From contig NZ_BMQU01000016.1 of NCBI RefSeq assembly GCF_014648275.1, positions 80,975 to 144,974 on the forward strand: a stretch of 64,000 nt of DNA. Reading direction: 5' to 3'. Numbering within the stretch: position 1 is the stretch's first letter; the number at the start of each line of letters is the position of its first letter. Position numbers and translations under genes: made by a program. This document shows positions 56,542 through 64,000 of this stretch, piece after piece. The notes under the pieces were generated by a model. That model ran no database searches, was not told the DNA's origin, and saw only the letters and a list, made by a program, of their open reading frames with translations. Source of the DNA: Pseudomonas laurentiana. Lineage in GTDB: Bacteria > Pseudomonadota > Gammaproteobacteria > Pseudomonadales > Pseudomonadaceae.

Positions 56542-57762
56542 ATGCGCCGCGTCGTTATCACTGGTCTGGGCATCGTTTCGTGCCTGGGCAATGACAAAGA
56601 GACCGTCTCCGCCAACCTGCGTGCAAGCCGCCCGGGCATTCGTTTCAACCCGGAATACAAGGAAATGGGTCTGCGCAGCCAGGTTTCCGGCTCTATTGAC
56701 CTCAACCTCGAAGAACTGATCGACCGCAAGGTTTACCGCTTCGTCGGCCACGCCGCTGCCTACGCCTACCTGGCGATGCAGGACGCGATCAAGGACTCCG
56801 GTCTGTCCGAAGACCAGGTCTCGAACCCGCGCACCGGCCTGATCGCAGGCTCCGGCGGCGCCTCGACCCTGAACCAGATGGAAGCGCTGGACATCCTGCG
56901 TGAAAAAGGCGTCAAGCGTGTTGGCCCGTACCGCGTAACCCGCACCATGAGCAGCACCGTTTCTGCGTGCCTGGCGACGCCATTCAAGATCAAGGGTCTG
57001 AACTACTCCATCGCTTCGGCCTGCGCCACCAGTGCACACTGCATTGGCAACGCCATGGAACAGATCCAGATGGGCAAACAGGACGTCGTCTTCGCCGGTG
57101 GCGGTGAAGAAGAGCACTGGAGCCAGTCGTTCCTGTTCGACGCCATGGGCGCCCTGTCCAGCCAGTACAACGAAACCCCGGAGAAAGCCTCCCGTGCCTA
57201 CGACGCCAAGCGTGACGGTTTCGTCATCGCCGGTGGTGGCGGCATGGTCGTGGTCGAAGAGCTGGAACACGCTCTGGCCCGTGGCGCAAAAATCTACGCG
57301 GAAATCGTTGGCTACGGCGCGACCTCCGATGGTTACGACATGGTTGCCCCAAGTGGCGAAGGCGCTATTCGCTGCATGCAGCAAGCGCTGTCCACTGTCG
57401 ACACCCCGATCGACTACCTGAACACCCACGGCACCTCGACGCCAGTCGGCGATGTCGCTGAAATCAAGGGTGTGCGTGCAGTCTTCGGCGACAAGGCACC
57501 TGCCATCAGCTCGACCAAGAGCCTGTCGGGTCACTCCCTGGGCGCCGCCGGCGTTCACGAAGCGATCTACTGCATGCTGATGATGGAAGGCAACTTCATT
57601 GCTGGCTCCGCCAACATCGAAGAGCTGGACCCAGAAGTGGCCGACATGCCGATCCTGCGCGAAACCCGCGAAAACGCCAAGATCGACACCGTCATGAGCA
57701 ACAGCTTCGGCTTTGGTGGCACCAACGCCACCTTGGTGCTCAAGCGCTGGCAAGGCAAGTAA
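56542..57762 (+). CDS. fabB: 3-oxoacyl-ACP synthase I FabB
   Basis: 406 residues. The thiolase-fold condensing enzyme that elongates cis-3-decenoyl-ACP. The Cys-His-His triad is seen in [14 protein letters not shown] (Cys about 163), [11 protein letters not shown] and [12 protein letters not shown]. Very biased codon use. It forms an operon with fabA and ends at a strong terminator. Confidence 0.97.
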   Translation: MRRVVITGLGIVSCLGNDKETVSANLRASRPGIRFNPEYKEMGLRSQVSGSIDLNLEELIDRKVYRFVGHAAAYAYLAMQDAIKDSGLSEDQVSNPRTGLIAGSGGASTLNQMEALDILREKGVKRVGPYRVTRTMSSTVSACLATPFKIKGLNYSIASACATSAHCIGNAMEQIQMGKQDVVFAGGGEEEHWSQSFLFDAMGALSSQYNETPEKASRAYDAKRDGFVIAGGGGMVVVEELEHALARGAKIYAEIVGYGATSDGYDMVAPSGEGAIRCMQQALSTVDTPIDYLNTHGTSTPVGDVAEIKGVRAVFGDKAPAISSTKSLSGHSLGAAGVHEAIYCMLMMEGNFIAGSANIEELDPEVADMPILRETRENAKIDTVMSNSFGFGGTNATLVLKRWQGK

Positions 57763-57780
57763 GGCTTAACACCTTACACA

Positions 57781-57808
57781 AACGCCCCGACTGGTTCGGG
57801 GCGTTTTT
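57781..57808 (+). terminator. fabAB terminator
   Basis: AACGCCCCGA / TCGGGGCGTT (57781-57790, 57796-57805), 5-nt loop, T5 tract. Confidence 0.95.
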
Positions 57809-57915
57809 ATTTGTGCCAGACAGGTGCTTGCGCGCTGCACCTGCGTGAACGCCATCAACGCACACCTGCACAGACGCGCTATGCTGCCGACATTCCCCCC
57901 AGCATGGAGTAGACC

Positions 57916-58776
57916 GTGAGCCACCCCCTGATCATTCGCCCTCGGGCCGAAGACGTCGAAGGGCAGCCTATTTTGCGTCCGCTGCCGTCAGCCAAATGCC
58001 GAAGTGTCGGGCCGTTCGTATTTTTCGACCACATGCTCAAGACCGACTACGCCCCCGGCAGTGGCATGAATATCCGCCAGCACCCGCATATTGGCCTCTC
58101 CACCCTCACTTACCTGTTTGAAGGCGAAATCCTGCACAAGGACAGCCTGGGCTCAGAGCAACGGGTCAAACCTGGCGAGGTCAGTTGGATGACAGCGGGT
58201 AGTGCTGTAGCCCATATCGAGCGCACCCCTGCGGACCTGCTCGCACGCGGCTCACGCCTGCATGGCCTGCAGGTATGGCTGGCCTCACCGAAACATGCCG
58301 AACAGGGCCCGGGGCATTACAGCCACTACACCGCCGCCAGCCTGCCAACCCGCGATAACCTCGGCGTTAGCATCCGCCTGATTGCGGGTACAGGTTTTTG
58401 CCTGGAGTCCCCAGTTCCGGTGCTCTCGCCTACCCTCTATGCCGACGTGCATATGCAGGCGACGACCACCCTGACGATCCCGTTGGAGCATGAGCAACGC
58501 GCGCTATACCTGCTTGAAGGCGAAGCAAGCCTGAACGATGAACCGGTAGAGCCCTGCAGCCTGCTGGTGCTGCCAGAAGGCGAGGAAATGACACTGTACG
58601 CCGATGGCGAATGCCATCTGGTACTGATTGGCGGCGCGCCCCTGGATGGACCGAGGCGGATGAACTGGAACTTCGTTGCCAGCGACCCGGCATTGATCGA
58701 ACAGGCCCGGGCACGCTGGGCGGCCGGCGACTGGCCGACCGTACCCGGAGAGCACGAGCGCATAGCGCTGCCGTGA
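57916..58776 (+). CDS. Pirin-family protein
   Basis: 286 residues, a bicupin. The N-terminal cupin has the metal ligands in RQHPHIGLSTLTYLFEG (two histidines about 55 and 57) and GSAVAHIERTP (His about 99, Glu about 101). Bacterial pirins such as YhhW have quercetin dioxygenase activity or regulate central metabolism; the actual role here is unknown. The start is GTG at 57916 with GGAG at 7 bp; no ATG is available. It converges with the dienelactone hydrolase gene across a 9-bp-stem hairpin. Confidence 0.9.
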   Translation: MSHPLIIRPRAEDVEGQPILRPLPSAKCRSVGPFVFFDHMLKTDYAPGSGMNIRQHPHIGLSTLTYLFEGEILHKDSLGSEQRVKPGEVSWMTAGSAVAHIERTPADLLARGSRLHGLQVWLASPKHAEQGPGHYSHYTAASLPTRDNLGVSIRLIAGTGFCLESPVPVLSPTLYADVHMQATTTLTIPLEHEQRALYLLEGEASLNDEPVEPCSLLVLPEGEEMTLYADGECHLVLIGGAPLDGPRRMNWNFVASDPALIEQARARWAAGDWPTVPGEHERIALP

Positions 58777-58781
58777 AGCAC

Positions 58782-58810
58782 GCGCCAGGCCGCAGGTTGC
58801 TGCCTGGCGC
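58782..58810. terminator. Hairpin between convergent pirin and hydrolase genes
   Basis: GCGCCAGGC / GCCTGGCGC (58782-58790, 58802-58810), 11-nt loop, no T-tract on either side. Confidence 0.55.
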
Positions 58811-58821
58811 CACCTCTGGGG

Positions 58822-59547
58822 TTACGCCTGGAACACCTCGTCAAGCAGGTTGTGCATGGCCTGGAACGCCCGCTTGGCGGTCTTGGCGTCATACATCATC
58901 ATGCCTGGCGTATTCGCTGCCGGATCGGTGAACGAGTGCACGGCACCACCGTAGCTGAGCAACTGCCAATCGACCTTTGCCGCATTCATTTCAGCCTCGA
59001 AAGCCGGCAATTGATCCTTGGGTACCAATGGATCATCAGCACCGTGCAAGACCAGCACCGCTCCCTTGATATTGGCTGCGTCAGCCGGGCGTGGCGTGTC
59101 CAGCGTCCCATGGAAGGAAACCGCTGCCTTCAGCGGTGCGCCATCACGGGCCAACTCCAGGGCACAACAACCGCCGAAACAAAAGCCGAACGCCGCCAAC
59201 TGCCCAGGCAGCAGCGCAGCGCGCGCCTGCTGACGCAGTTGCGTCAGCGCTGCCTGCATGCGCTTGCGCAATTCACGCCGATCATTTTTTAGCGGCATCA
59301 TTGCCGCCCCCGCCTGCTCGGCATTGCCAGGGCGCACTGCCTGCCCGTACAGGTCAGCAATCAACACCACATAACCCTGCGCCGCGACTTCACGGGCAAT
59401 GGCTTCAGCACCGGCGCTGACCCCCATCCAGTTCGGTGCCATAACCAACCCAGGCTGCGCGGCACTGCCTGGCGTGAACAGCAGCCGGCTCTCATAGGGC
59501 TTGCCATCCAGCTGATACACCAATGATTCGATAACAACTGTGCTCAT
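58822..59547 (-). CDS. Dienelactone hydrolase family protein
   Basis: 241 residues. Alpha/beta hydrolase with cysteine nucleophile in GFCFGGCCALE (Cys about 124), aspartate in HGADDPLVPKD and histidine in GAVHSFTDPAAN, the DLH triad. It lacks chlorocatechol-pathway neighbours, so the substrate is uncertain. GGAGG lies 5 bp before the ATG at 59547; the GTG just upstream is too close. It is downstream of htpG on the same strand, but a terminator separates them. Confidence 0.9.
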   Translation of the reverse strand: MSTVVIESLVYQLDGKPYESRLLFTPGSAAQPGLVMAPNWMGVSAGAEAIAREVAAQGYVVLIADLYGQAVRPGNAEQAGAAMMPLKNDRRELRKRMQAALTQLRQQARAALLPGQLAAFGFCFGGCCALELARDGAPLKAAVSFHGTLDTPRPADAANIKGAVLVLHGADDPLVPKDQLPAFEAEMNAAKVDWQLLSYGGAVHSFTDPAANTPGMMMYDAKTAKRAFQAMHNLLDEVFQA

Positions 59548-59578
59548 CACGACCTCCGAAATTGCATAAGGCGCTCAT

Positions 59579-59603
59579 GAAAAAGCCCGCCGAAGCGGGC
59601 TTT
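59579..59603 (-). terminator. htpG terminator
   Basis: On the minus strand AAAGCCCGC / GCGGGCTTT (59603-59595, 59590-59582), TTCG loop, continuing into TTTTTC. 13 bp after the htpG stop. Confidence 0.93.
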
Positions 59604-59616
59604 CTCTAACATCGGG

Positions 59617-61521
59617 TCAAGCCGACAGCTCAACCAACAGCTTGTTCAAGCGGCGCACATACGCCGCCGGATCCTTCAAGCTGTCACCGGCTGCCAGAGC
59701 AGCCTGATCGAAGAGGATATGCGAGAAGTCGGCGAAACGGTCTTCGCTCTGCTCGTTGTCCAGTTTTTCGATCAGCGGATGGCTCGGGTTGAACTCGAAG
59801 ATCGGCTTGGAGTCCGGAACCTTCTGGCCGCTGGCTTCGAGGATCTGGCGCATCTGCAGACCCAGGTCCTGCTCACCGATGGCCAGAATGGCGGGCGAGT
59901 CGGTCAGACGATGGGAAACCCGTACTTCACTGACTGCGTCGCCCAGCGCACCTTTCAGGCGCTCGACCAGGCCTTCTTTTTCCTTGGCGACTTCTTCCTG
60001 AGCTTTTTTGTCCTCTTCCGAGTCCAGCTTGCCCAGGTCCAGGTCACCGCGAGCCACATCGACAAACTGCTTACCGTCGAAATCGCTGAGGTAGCTCATC
60101 AACCACTCGTCAATACGGTCAGTCAGCAGCAGCACTTCGATGCCTTTCTTGCGGAAGACTTCCAGGTGCGGGCTGTTCTTGACCTGCGCGTACGACTCGC
60201 CGGTGAGGAAATAAATCTTGTCCTGACCTTCCTTGGCGCGTGCCAGGTAGTCGGCCAGGGAAACGCTTTGCTCGCCACTGTCATCGTGCGTGGAGGCAAA
60301 ACGCAGAAGACCGGCGATCTTCTCCTTGTTGGCAAAGTCTTCAGCCGGGCCTTCTTTCATGACCTGACCGAAATTCTTCCAGAAACCTTTGTATTGCTCA
60401 GGCTCGTTCTTGGCCAGCTTCTCCAGCATGTCCAGAACGCGCTTGGTCAGTGCCGACTTCATCGAGTCGATGATCGGGTCTTTCTGCAGGATTTCCCGCG
60501 ACACGTTCAGCGACAGGTCATTGGAGTCGACCACACCCTTGATGAAGCGCAGGTACAGCGGCAGGAAGGACTCCGCCTGGTCCATGATGAACACACGCTG
60601 CACGTACAGCTTCAGGCCACGGGGCGCTTCACGCTGATACAGGTCGAACGGCGCACGGGCCGGTACGTACAGCAGCGAGTTGTATTCCAGCTTGCCTTCG
60701 ACCTTGTTGTGGCTCCAGGCCAGCGGGTTCTCAAAGTCGTGACCGATGTGCTTGTAGAACTCCTGATACTCCTCGTCCTTGATCTCGGTGCGCGGACGGG
60801 TCCACAGGGCGCTGGCTCGGTTGACGGTTTCCCATACTTCTGCCGGCTTTTCCTCACCCTCTGCAGCCTCGACCTGCTTCGGCAATTCGATCGGCAAGGC
60901 AATATGGTCGGAGTACTTCTTGATGACGTTGCGCAGGCGCCAGCCATCGGCGAACTCGGTCTCATCCTTCTTCAGGTGCAGGACGATACGGGTACCACGC
61001 TCGGCTTTCTCGACAGTGGCGACTTCAAACTCGCCTTCACCCTTGGAGGACCAGTGAACGCCCTCGGCAGCGGACAGGCCGGCGCGACGACTGAACACAT
61101 CAACCTTATCGGCGACGATGAACGCGGAGTAGAAACCTACACCGAACTGACCGATCAGGTGCGAATCCTTCTTCTGGTCGCCGGTAAGGTTTTTCATGAA
61201 ATCGGCGGTGCCGGACTTGGCGATAGTGCCCAGGTGCGCGATGACATCCTCACGGCTCATGCCGATACCGTTATCCTCAAGGGTGACGGTACCTGCGTCC
61301 TTGTCGAAGCTCACACGGATTTTCAGCTCTGCGCCGCCTTCGAGCAGCTCTGGTTTGGACAGGGCTTCGAAACGCAGCTTGTCCACTGCATCGGAGGCGT
61401 TGGAAATCAATTCGCGAAGGAAAATTTCCTTGTTCGAATACAGCGAATGGATCATGAGGTGCAGTAGTTGCTTCACCTCGGTCTGGAAGCCCAGGGTTTC
61501 TTTTTGAGTTTCCACACTCAT
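59617..61521 (-). CDS. htpG: Hsp90-family chaperone HtpG
   Basis: 634 residues. N-terminal GHKL ATPase domain (about 1-230) with [20 protein letters not shown] and [11 protein letters not shown]; middle domain with [14 protein letters not shown] and the catalytic arginine region; C-terminal dimerisation domain. It helps refold and mature client proteins in heat stress. The ATG at 61521 is used rather than the TTG at 61530. A near-perfect RpoH promoter lies about 95 bp upstream and a terminator follows. Confidence 0.97.
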   Translation of the reverse strand: MSVETQKETLGFQTEVKQLLHLMIHSLYSNKEIFLRELISNASDAVDKLRFEALSKPELLEGGAELKIRVSFDKDAGTVTLEDNGIGMSREDVIAHLGTIAKSGTADFMKNLTGDQKKDSHLIGQFGVGFYSAFIVADKVDVFSRRAGLSAAEGVHWSSKGEGEFEVATVEKAERGTRIVLHLKKDETEFADGWRLRNVIKKYSDHIALPIELPKQVEAAEGEEKPAEVWETVNRASALWTRPRTEIKDEEYQEFYKHIGHDFENPLAWSHNKVEGKLEYNSLLYVPARAPFDLYQREAPRGLKLYVQRVFIMDQAESFLPLYLRFIKGVVDSNDLSLNVSREILQKDPIIDSMKSALTKRVLDMLEKLAKNEPEQYKGFWKNFGQVMKEGPAEDFANKEKIAGLLRFASTHDDSGEQSVSLADYLARAKEGQDKIYFLTGESYAQVKNSPHLEVFRKKGIEVLLLTDRIDEWLMSYLSDFDGKQFVDVARGDLDLGKLDSEEDKKAQEEVAKEKEGLVERLKGALGDAVSEVRVSHRLTDSPAILAIGEQDLGLQMRQILEASGQKVPDSKPIFEFNPSHPLIEKLDNEQSEDRFADFSHILFDQAALAAGDSLKDPAAYVRRLNKLLVELSA

Positions 61522-61615
61522 GGTCTTCAAAACTCCAATCTATTGACAGTGGCCACTGACCAGGTGGGCGCAATCGAAACGCTCGCCCTGGCCGTTGCAG
61601 CGGGATGAACAACAG

Positions 61616-61642
61616 ATGGGGGGCACTGTGTACTATTTCAAG
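61616..61642 (-). promoter_or_regulatory. RpoH (sigma-32) promoter of htpG
   Basis: CTTGAAA (61642-61636), 14-bp spacer, CCCCAT (61621-61616), an exact match to the sigma-32 consensus at the optimal spacing. The -35 box overlaps the last codons of the upstream thioesterase gene (stop at 61633). Confidence 0.9.
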
Positions 61643-62094
61643 GGCGGTGATAATTCTTCGATCTTGAAATGCGCGCGAGCAGTGGCGATAGGTTCGGCCT
61701 GACTGCCCTGCCAGGCAGTAATGGCAACGTTGGTCACTCGCCGCCCCTGACGCCAGAGCTGGCACTGGGCGTAGGTATCGCGGACGTGCCCAGCCCGAAG
61801 GTAGTCAACCGAGAAGTCGATGATTTTCGGGATGGCCGCGCTTTCACTGAAAATCAGCAGATAGAGTGCAGCCGAAAGCTCCATGAACCCGGCAATCACA
61901 CCCCCGTGAATCGCCGGCAACAAGGGATTGCCGATGTTGTCAGGGCTGGCGGGCAAACGAAACAGCAGATCTTCGCCCTGACGACTGCACTCGATACCAA
62001 TCAGCCCGGCATAGGGAATCAACGCCAGAAGTGGCGCATAGTTACCCTCGGCATGGGCTGCGCGCAATTGCCGGTGAACCTCACGCGGAATCAC
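61633..62094 (-). CDS. PaaI-type hotdog thioesterase (second of a pair)
   Basis: 153 residues. Hotdog motif NPLLPAIHGGVIAGFMELSAALYL (about 56-79) and FSVDYLRAGHVRD. The start is GTG at 62094, which overlaps the stop of the preceding thioesterase gene (GTGA); no ATG is suitably placed, so its translation is coupled. Acyl-CoA hydrolase by family; substrate unknown. Its 3' end contains the htpG -35 box. Confidence 0.87.
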   Translation of the reverse strand: MIPREVHRQLRAAHAEGNYAPLLALIPYAGLIGIECSRQGEDLLFRLPASPDNIGNPLLPAIHGGVIAGFMELSAALYLLIFSESAAIPKIIDFSVDYLRAGHVRDTYAQCQLWRQGRRVTNVAITAWQGSQAEPIATARAHFKIEELSPPLK

Positions 62095-62567
62095 TGGGCA
62101 CTCTCCTTGAGCTGACTGGCGAACCCCTGCCCGCCCTTTACCGCTTTACCCAGGCGCATAAAGGTACCGACCACCTGAGCAATCGGCCGCTGGGGATCAT
62201 CCTGATAAGCCATGCCTCGGGCAAAGATCACATCCCGGGTGACCCGGTAACACTGTGCATAGCCGTAGATGTCCTTCCCCGGCTCCGAGGGGTGCATGTA
62301 GTCAATACGCAGGTCAAGGGTCGGACACACCTCAAACACCGGCAGCACACACAGTGTGGCCATGCCACAGGTGGTATCCATCAGGGTGGTCAGGGCACCC
62401 CCATGAATCGCACCCGTCTGTGGATTACCGACAATATTCGGCGAATAGGGCAACACCAGCGTCATGCCCTCAGCGTCAGACTGCTCGACACGCATACCCA
62501 GTAACTGGCAATGACGAAGTGCAGAAAGAAAGCGCTGAGCCTGCGCCATTAATGGTGTCTCGCTCAT
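62091..62567 (-). CDS. PaaI-type hotdog thioesterase (first of a pair)
   Basis: 158 residues. Motifs PNIVGNPQTGAIHGGALTTLMD (about 44-65) and LDLRIDYMHPSEPGKD, typical of the PaaI subgroup. It shares fold but only limited sequence identity with its partner, so the pair could form a heteromer or reflect an old duplication. No phenylacetate genes are nearby. The ATG at 62567 is the natural start. Confidence 0.87.
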   Translation of the reverse strand: MSETPLMAQAQRFLSALRHCQLLGMRVEQSDAEGMTLVLPYSPNIVGNPQTGAIHGGALTTLMDTTCGMATLCVLPVFEVCPTLDLRIDYMHPSEPGKDIYGYAQCYRVTRDVIFARGMAYQDDPQRPIAQVVGTFMRLGKAVKGGQGFASQLKESAQ

Positions 62568-62661
62568 CGTCTTCAGCCGCCCCCTGGGTTATACGTGCTT
62601 ATGCACAAGCCTAGAAAAAAGTCTATATGGATCCAACACTTATATATCTGTATCGTATGCG

Positions 62662-62689
62662 GAACTTATTCCACAGCCTTGAACTCGAA
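62662..62689 (+). promoter_or_regulatory. Candidate AlgU (sigma-E type) promoter
   Basis: GAACTT (62662-62667), 17-bp spacer, TCGAA (62685-62689), matching GAACTT-N16/17-TCnnA. A 7-bp inverted repeat CTTGAAC / GTTCAAG (62678-62684, 62692-62698) overlaps the -10. The leader would be about 30 nt. Confidence 0.5.
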
Positions 62690-62727
62690 GGGTTCAAGTA
62701 ACTGTATTCCACCAGGAGAAACACCCC

Positions 62728-63000
62728 ATGCGTAAACCTTTTGCTTATGCCCTGATGCTGGCCGCTACCCTGGGTCTGGCTGCTTGTGACAAAGCGGCTG
62801 AAACCAAGGCACCAGAAGCACCTAAGGCTGTCGAGCAAGCTCAACAGAAAGTCGAAGAAGCTCAGGATAAAGTGAACGAAGCGGCTAAAGAAACTGTCGA
62901 TGCTGCTAAAGAAACCGTCGAAGCTGCCAAAGATCAAGCTGAAGCTGCTGCGCCTGCTGCCCCAGCACCAGAAGCAACTCCAGCCAAGCCTGCTAACTAA
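62728..63000 (+). CDS. Alanine-rich coiled-coil lipoprotein
   Basis: 90 residues. Signal peptide ends in LGLAAC (Cys20), then a charged heptad-rich helix (about 25-70) with repeated EAAKETV-type units and an alanine/proline tail (70-90). It resembles OprI in codon bias and size but lacks a C-terminal lysine, so it is unlikely to be peptidoglycan-linked. AGGAG precedes the ATG and a perfect terminator follows, both pointing to strong expression. An AlgU-like promoter suggests induction by envelope or osmotic stress. Confidence 0.85.
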   Translation: MRKPFAYALMLAATLGLAACDKAAETKAPEAPKAVEQAQQKVEEAQDKVNEAAKETVDAAKETVEAAKDQAEAAAPAAPAPEATPAKPAN

Positions 63001-63013
63001 GCAGTTGCCTGAC

Positions 63014-63042
63014 AAAAAAACCCGACGCTGTCGGGTTTTTTT
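63014..63042. terminator. Bidirectional terminator after the lipoprotein gene
   Basis: A7-CCCGAC / GTCGGG-T7 (63014-63026, 63030-63042), GCT loop. It serves the lipoprotein gene and can also stop the convergent DUF599 transcript. Confidence 0.95.
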
Positions 63043-63104
63043 ATGCCTGCCAAACCGATGTCATGTCGACCTGAACATCAACACCCCTGAAAAACACTCG
63101 CCGT

Positions 63105-63845
63105 TCAAACCTGAGGTTCCTTGTTGGCCTCTGCCAACGGTGCTTCTGTCGGGGTAAAGACCATAACTTCGAGCACGTCGGAATGGAATTCCCGACGATA
63201 AAGTACCAACACAACACCTGTACTCATCGCCATGAATAACCATGGGTTGATGAACCAACTGAGCAAGGCCAGGCCGAAGTAGTAAGAACGCAACCCGAAG
63301 TTGAACTGGTTGGCTGCCAGGGAAATAACCCGTGCCGCACGCAAGGCAAACGCTTTACGCTCCTGCTCACTGACATGCCGCTCGCCAATCATTGGCGCAG
63401 AACCGACTAATACCGCCGCAAAGTTGTACTGACGCATGCACCAGCTGAAGGTAAAAAAGGCATAGATAAAGACCATGGCCAGGCACAGCAGCTTGATCTC
63501 GGACATGCTCTGCGAGGCTTGCTGCACCAGCGGCAAATCAGCCAGCAAGGACAATGCCCGGTCCGATGCTCCGAGCACCGTCAGGATACCGGCGAGAATA
63601 ATCAGCGTACTGGAAGCAAAAAACGAGGCGTTACGCTCCAGGTTACCAATCACACTGGCGTCGGCGATCCGGTTGTCACGTAACAACATGCGACGCATCC
63701 AGTCTTCACGGTACAGGTGCAGAACACTGGCCAGGCATGCCGTATCACGCCCTTTCCAGGTTGCATAACGGGTATAGCCACCCCAGCAGACAACAAACCA
63801 ACAAACAGCCAGCAGATTAATCAGATTGCTTTGAATGAAGCTCAT
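63105..63845 (-). CDS. DUF599 membrane protein
   Basis: 246 residues with four membrane helices (about 7-27, 72-95, 112-133, 190-215). The segment CWGGYTRYATWKGRDTACLA and the conserved RREF near the C-terminus are typical of DUF599 (PF04654). Function unknown. The start at 63845 (MSFIQSNLINLL) is chosen; the upstream 14 residues of open frame are polar and unlike the family. The exon junction of a group II intron lies 93 bp upstream of the start, so the gene's original promoter may have been displaced. Confidence 0.87.
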   Translation of the reverse strand: MSFIQSNLINLLAVCWFVVCWGGYTRYATWKGRDTACLASVLHLYREDWMRRMLLRDNRIADASVIGNLERNASFFASSTLIILAGILTVLGASDRALSLLADLPLVQQASQSMSEIKLLCLAMVFIYAFFTFSWCMRQYNFAAVLVGSAPMIGERHVSEQERKAFALRAARVISLAANQFNFGLRSYYFGLALLSWFINPWLFMAMSTGVVLVLYRREFHSDVLEVMVFTPTEAPLAEANKEPQV

Positions 63846-63937
63846 GGACAGTCCTGATCGAGAGGTTTCGCGCACAGTAAAGTGCATCGATGGCCTTTCG
63901 ACGCTTTATCGCGAAAAAAGACACGTCCCACCCCATA

Positions 63938-64000
63938 ATCGAGTAGGAGGCGAGTTCACACCCGCCGTCCTCTCACACCACCGTGCGTACGGTTCCGTAC
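63938..64000 (-). mobile_element. 3' end of a group II intron (domains V-VI), continues past the window
   Basis: On the minus strand the window edge reads into the domain V hairpin (GTACG-GAAC-CGTAC followed by GCACGGT), then the linker GTGTGAGAGGACGG and the domain VI stem GGCGGGT / ACTCGCC, ending CCTACTCGAT at 63938 with an unpaired A 7 nt from the end (branch-point position). This is the characteristic 3' terminus of bacterial group II introns. The AGC triad and the intron-encoded reverse transcriptase would lie beyond base 64000. Confidence 0.8.

Noticed and set aside
59719-61467. 582-residue open frame on the plus strand opposite htpG
   Set aside because: Antisense shadow of a highly biased gene.

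Overview
The window is chromosomal DNA of a fluorescent-type Pseudomonas. This is inferred from gene content (OprI with its neighbouring L,D-transpeptidase, a GntR-controlled prp operon using AcnD/PrpF, the gpsA / hybrid kinase / fabA-fabB order, GreB, MiaE), from the high-GC codon use, and from Anr, RpoH and AlgU type promoter motifs. A P. putida / P. fluorescens group member is likely, but the species cannot be fixed from this sequence. I see no rRNA, tRNA, CRISPR array or prophage. The only clear mobile-element signals are the 3' end of a group II intron at the right edge and a 137-bp nested inverted-repeat element in front of acnB.

Layout. 1-3.2 kb: the start of an EmrA-type efflux gene behind its marR repressor, then miaE, a tandem-domain universal stress protein with a textbook Anr box, and a DUF1289 gene. 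3.2-14 kb: central carbon metabolism, with acnB, an unrecognised 169-aa gene, and the methylcitrate operon (GntR regulator, prpB, prpC, acnD, prpF). AcnB can supply the hydration step that completes the AcnD/PrpF route. 14-17.3 kb: a three-gene envelope operon (retropepsin-like protease, inactive transglutaminase with 7 TM helices, ATP-grasp ligase) of poorly defined function. 17.3-25.5 kb: pabB, cysH/cysB (convergent, shared terminator), a small Usp, a 5'-nucleotidase, a PanE-like reductase, a PilZ protein, DAHP synthase and a small acetyltransferase.

26-32.2 kb: oprI facing the YkuD enzyme that probably anchors it to peptidoglycan, then tesA divergent from a YbbA/YbbP-like ABC system, and greB. 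32.2-38.6 kb: a 102-aa protein of unknown function behind a strong promoter and a structured leader that resembles a SAM-II riboswitch (the most unexpected signal here), then doxX, tatD, a chemoreceptor with a probable Anr box, an Mpo1-like protein, a CHAD protein, a lipoprotein and a patatin. 38.6-46.6 kb: the whole high-affinity potassium system kdpFABCDE, including the 29-residue KdpF.

46.6-58 kb: a PerM-like permease, a DUF4892 protein, two overlapping alpha/beta hydrolases, a hotdog thioesterase, sixA, a DUF4389 protein, gpsA, then a short ORF, a periplasmic binding protein and a hybrid histidine kinase translationally coupled to one another, followed by fabA-fabB. 58-64 kb: pirin, dienelactone hydrolase, htpG with a near-perfect RpoH promoter, two overlapping PaaI-type thioesterases, an alanine-rich lipoprotein with an AlgU-like promoter, a DUF599 membrane protein, and the intron end.

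Most intergenic hairpins are ordinary Rho-independent terminators or REP-like hairpins; they are listed individually.
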